From contig CABFPE010000118.1 in NCBI GenBank assembly GCA_900660155.1, forward strand, positions 288,500-352,499: a stretch of 64,000 bases of DNA, in the 5' to 3' direction. The translations under genes were made by a program, and so were the position numbers. Position 1 is the stretch's first letter; the number at the start of each line of letters is the position of its first letter. This DNA is from Hofstenia miamia. Lineage: Eukaryota > Xenacoelomorpha > Acoela > Hofsteniidae. This document shows, piece by piece, positions 62,278 to 64,000 of this stretch. The notes beneath the pieces were generated by a model that saw only the letters and a program-made list of their open reading frames with translations, ran no database searches and was not told the origin of the DNA.

Positions 62278-62538
62278 TATTGGCGCTGGTTGTTATTCAG
62301 GAAATATTTACTGGCCCCATCACACTTTCTGGCGCTGGGTATATGGGTTTTTGAAAAAGTCCGAGTTCGGGCCCAATTTTTGTAAATAATCTCATATGGG
62401 GTCCTCACTAACAGATCTATCAAAAAAATTAGGGTAATTTTTTAGGCCTCACATGGTCATCTGGCGCTGGGTACAGGGGTTTTTGCTCGAAACTGGCGCT
62501 GGGTACAAAACGGAAAAAACCCATACCCAGCGCCACTA
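62278..62538. mobile_element. MITE built from TGGCGCTGG motifs
   Basis: The element proper is about 62280-62536. TGGCGCTGG occurs at its left tip (62281), at 62330, 62462 and 62494, and in inverted form at its right tip (CCAGCGCCA, ending 62535). Most copies continue GGTA and two are followed by a GGGTTTTT run. Both tips abut TA, suggesting TA-target insertion. No coding capacity. The regularity resembles a transposase-binding array. Confidence 0.8.
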
Positions 62539-62563
62539 TATATATATATATATATATATACAT
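62535..62563. repeat. (TA)n microsatellite
   Basis: About 26 bases of TA repeat directly at the right end of the MITE. Confidence 0.93.
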
Positions 62564-62678
62564 ATATTACTGGAAATTACTTTCCTTTGCTAGTGTTAAC
62601 TTAACATTACCAAGTGTTTTCCAATTTNTTCATTGATGTTTGCCTTATAGAACTTTCAGTTCTGAAATCACGAAGACG

Positions 62679-62680
<2 letters not shown>

Positions 62681-62712
<32 letters not shown>
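62681..62712. repeat. (TA)n microsatellite
   Basis: About 32 bases of TA; it creates the Tyr-Ile run of an artefactual plus-strand frame. A single N lies at 62628. Confidence 0.93.
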
Positions 62713-62715
<3 letters not shown>

Positions 62716-62921
62716 TATTTATTTACTTATATTTATATTTCGGTGATAACCTCTCTTAGAATACATGTTATCGATTCGATAGTCTATACCATATTCCAGA
62801 ATATGAGAAGGTTGAAGAGCATATTTCAAGAGCAAGGTGGATATAAGCAGAATAAGTTATTAACACACGATAATATACCTCAAAATTGATCAATTTGATA
62901 TGTATAAATGCATATACATAT

Positions 62922-62964
62922 AATAATATATCTATATTATATATATATATATATATGTATATAT
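62922..62964. repeat. Imperfect (TA)n tract
   Basis: TA units with ATCTATAT and GTATAT interruptions. Confidence 0.85.
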
Positions 62965-63837
62965 TGGGATGTTTGTGCAGGAACTTAGGAAAACATAAAT
63001 CAGAATTCATATTTAATCAGGCGATTTCTATGGACTTTAGTATACGAAATATCAGTTATATGCAAATCCAGTAAAAAATAATGGACAACTTCTTCTCCAC
63101 ATCAGTTAAATGTAGATTAAAAAGTACAACTCTACAAATGAAATTCTCTCATCATGCTAATACAGCATATCATATAAAACTGATGGATCAATTATATTAT
63201 GTTAAACTCGTTTTATTTACCAGATATCATAGATTAATTTTCCAAGTATTCACTTAAATAATATTATATAATAATTCATACAAAAAATACTGCTTCCTTT
63301 CACTAACTGCATTATCAAACAGGGATTATATGAAAAATATAAAACCCGTTTTCTTTATTTTATCTTACTACAATATTTATTTTATTCAAACGATCTATCC
63401 AGAATATTTATGTCTTGTTTGTTTTGACCAAAGTAAATATTTTGATAAAAGAAGACTCTTTGAATTAGGCTTATCTCTCAATAATTCATTGGTTATGAAT
63501 AGATTTGAATTTCTTTATGGGGTGCGAATTCCTTGGGATAGATTTGTAATAGCTTACTATTATCGATAAATCCAATTTATATTTATATGAAACTTTTCCG
63601 ACCCAATTTGTCAATAACAGCTACAGCTAACTCAATAAGTAGTTCAAAATCTAAGCGTAACCTGAAACTTTCTCAGAATTATTTAGAGGATGAAAACATT
63701 CCAATATATTTAGTAAATTCGATAGAAGCAATTAGACGGTTCATAAATTTGTAAAAACCTGAATTGCATTTATATTTACATATCTAGTGCATAGGGTTAT
63801 TTTGTCTATTACTATATCATTAAATAGGTTGAAACTA

Positions 63838-64000
63838 GTGCTGGGTCCAGTTCGGTTAATTGGGTCAGGTTAAATACGGCTAAGCCAGTCCGGTTAAAGC
63901 CGGTTAATCTTCAGGAGCCGGTTAATCAGGTTAAAATCCGAGATAAGGAATTCTATTTTTGATTTTCAAAATTTATTGATTACAATGATTGCAGTTTTAC
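63838..64000 (+). mobile_element. Left end of a GGTTAA-rich element, runs off window
   Basis: Begins near AGTGCTGGGTCCAGTTCGG and carries at least five GGTTAA(T/A) units within 100 bases, several preceded by CC. Motif arrays of this type behind a (C)AGTGCTGGG-like tip resemble non-autonomous hAT ends. The right end lies outside the window, so neither length nor target duplication can be given. Confidence 0.45.

Noticed and set aside
1-64000. tRNA, rRNA, CRISPR array, retroviral or LTR elements, Polintons
   Set aside because: No tRNA box B-like TTCGANTC in a cloverleaf context, no rRNA, no regularly spaced repeats, and no LTR pairs or capsid/envelope/integrase-like frames were seen. The only reverse transcriptase blocks are of the non-LTR type.

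Overview
The window looks like nuclear DNA from a gene-poor, strongly AT-rich invertebrate animal genome. Three things point that way. Protein-coding information is split by GT-AG introns. There are many long (TA)n tracts, two of them interrupted by assembly gaps. The space between genes is largely remnants of DNA transposons (hAT, Tc1/mariner, PIF/Harbinger-like, pogo-like) plus one dead LINE. I cannot fix the phylum from sequence alone. No bacterial-style operons, CRISPR arrays, rRNA or tRNA genes were seen, and I found nothing resembling a retrovirus, LTR element or Polinton.

Only two host genes can be named. TBCCD1 (TBCC domain-containing protein 1, a centrosome/basal-body protein) lies at 1770-5893 on the plus strand. 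Seven exons join in frame to a 564-residue protein close to the full length of animal orthologues. SDHAF2 (the mitochondrial assembly factor that promotes flavinylation of succinate dehydrogenase subunit A) lies at 22994-23386 on the plus strand as one uninterrupted reading frame, with a poly(A) signal at 23554. The two genes are about 17 kb apart and share no obvious function. Two further short stretches (33519-33628 minus, 52040-52285 plus) have coding-like composition but are not recognised.

Layout: 1-1769 upstream DNA and a (TA)n tract; 1770-5893 TBCCD1; 5.9-15.2 kb no gene; 15253-15674 a hAT-type MITE with a perfect 8-bp target duplication; 21109-21283 a pogo/Tigger-like MITE; 22.9-23.6 kb SDHAF2; 25.4-27.0 kb a LINE remnant broken by a nested hAT MITE; 27.2-34.7 kb (TA)n gaps and scattered hAT-like ends; 35.0-36.2 kb an element whose core is repeated nearly identically across a single N, probably an assembly artefact; 37717-40904 three mariner/Tc1-class elements head to tail with only a few bases between them; 46.7-47.5 kb nested hAT-like MITEs; 48.3-49.5 kb a Tc1 transposase relic; 50.9-55.2 kb Harbinger-like and other MITEs; 56.3-58.4 kb a mariner relic; 59594-59803 a small hAT MITE; 62280-62536 a MITE built from repeated TGGCGCTGG motifs; 63.84-64.0 kb the start of another element that runs off the window.

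The main story is a mosaic of at least five transposon superfamilies. Target-site duplications and nesting give relative ages, and many elements sit at TA tracts. No convincing new gene system was found. The items most worth a second look are the motif-array MITEs, the triple mariner/Tc1 cluster, the LINE/hAT nesting and the probable false duplication at 35.2-36.1 kb.
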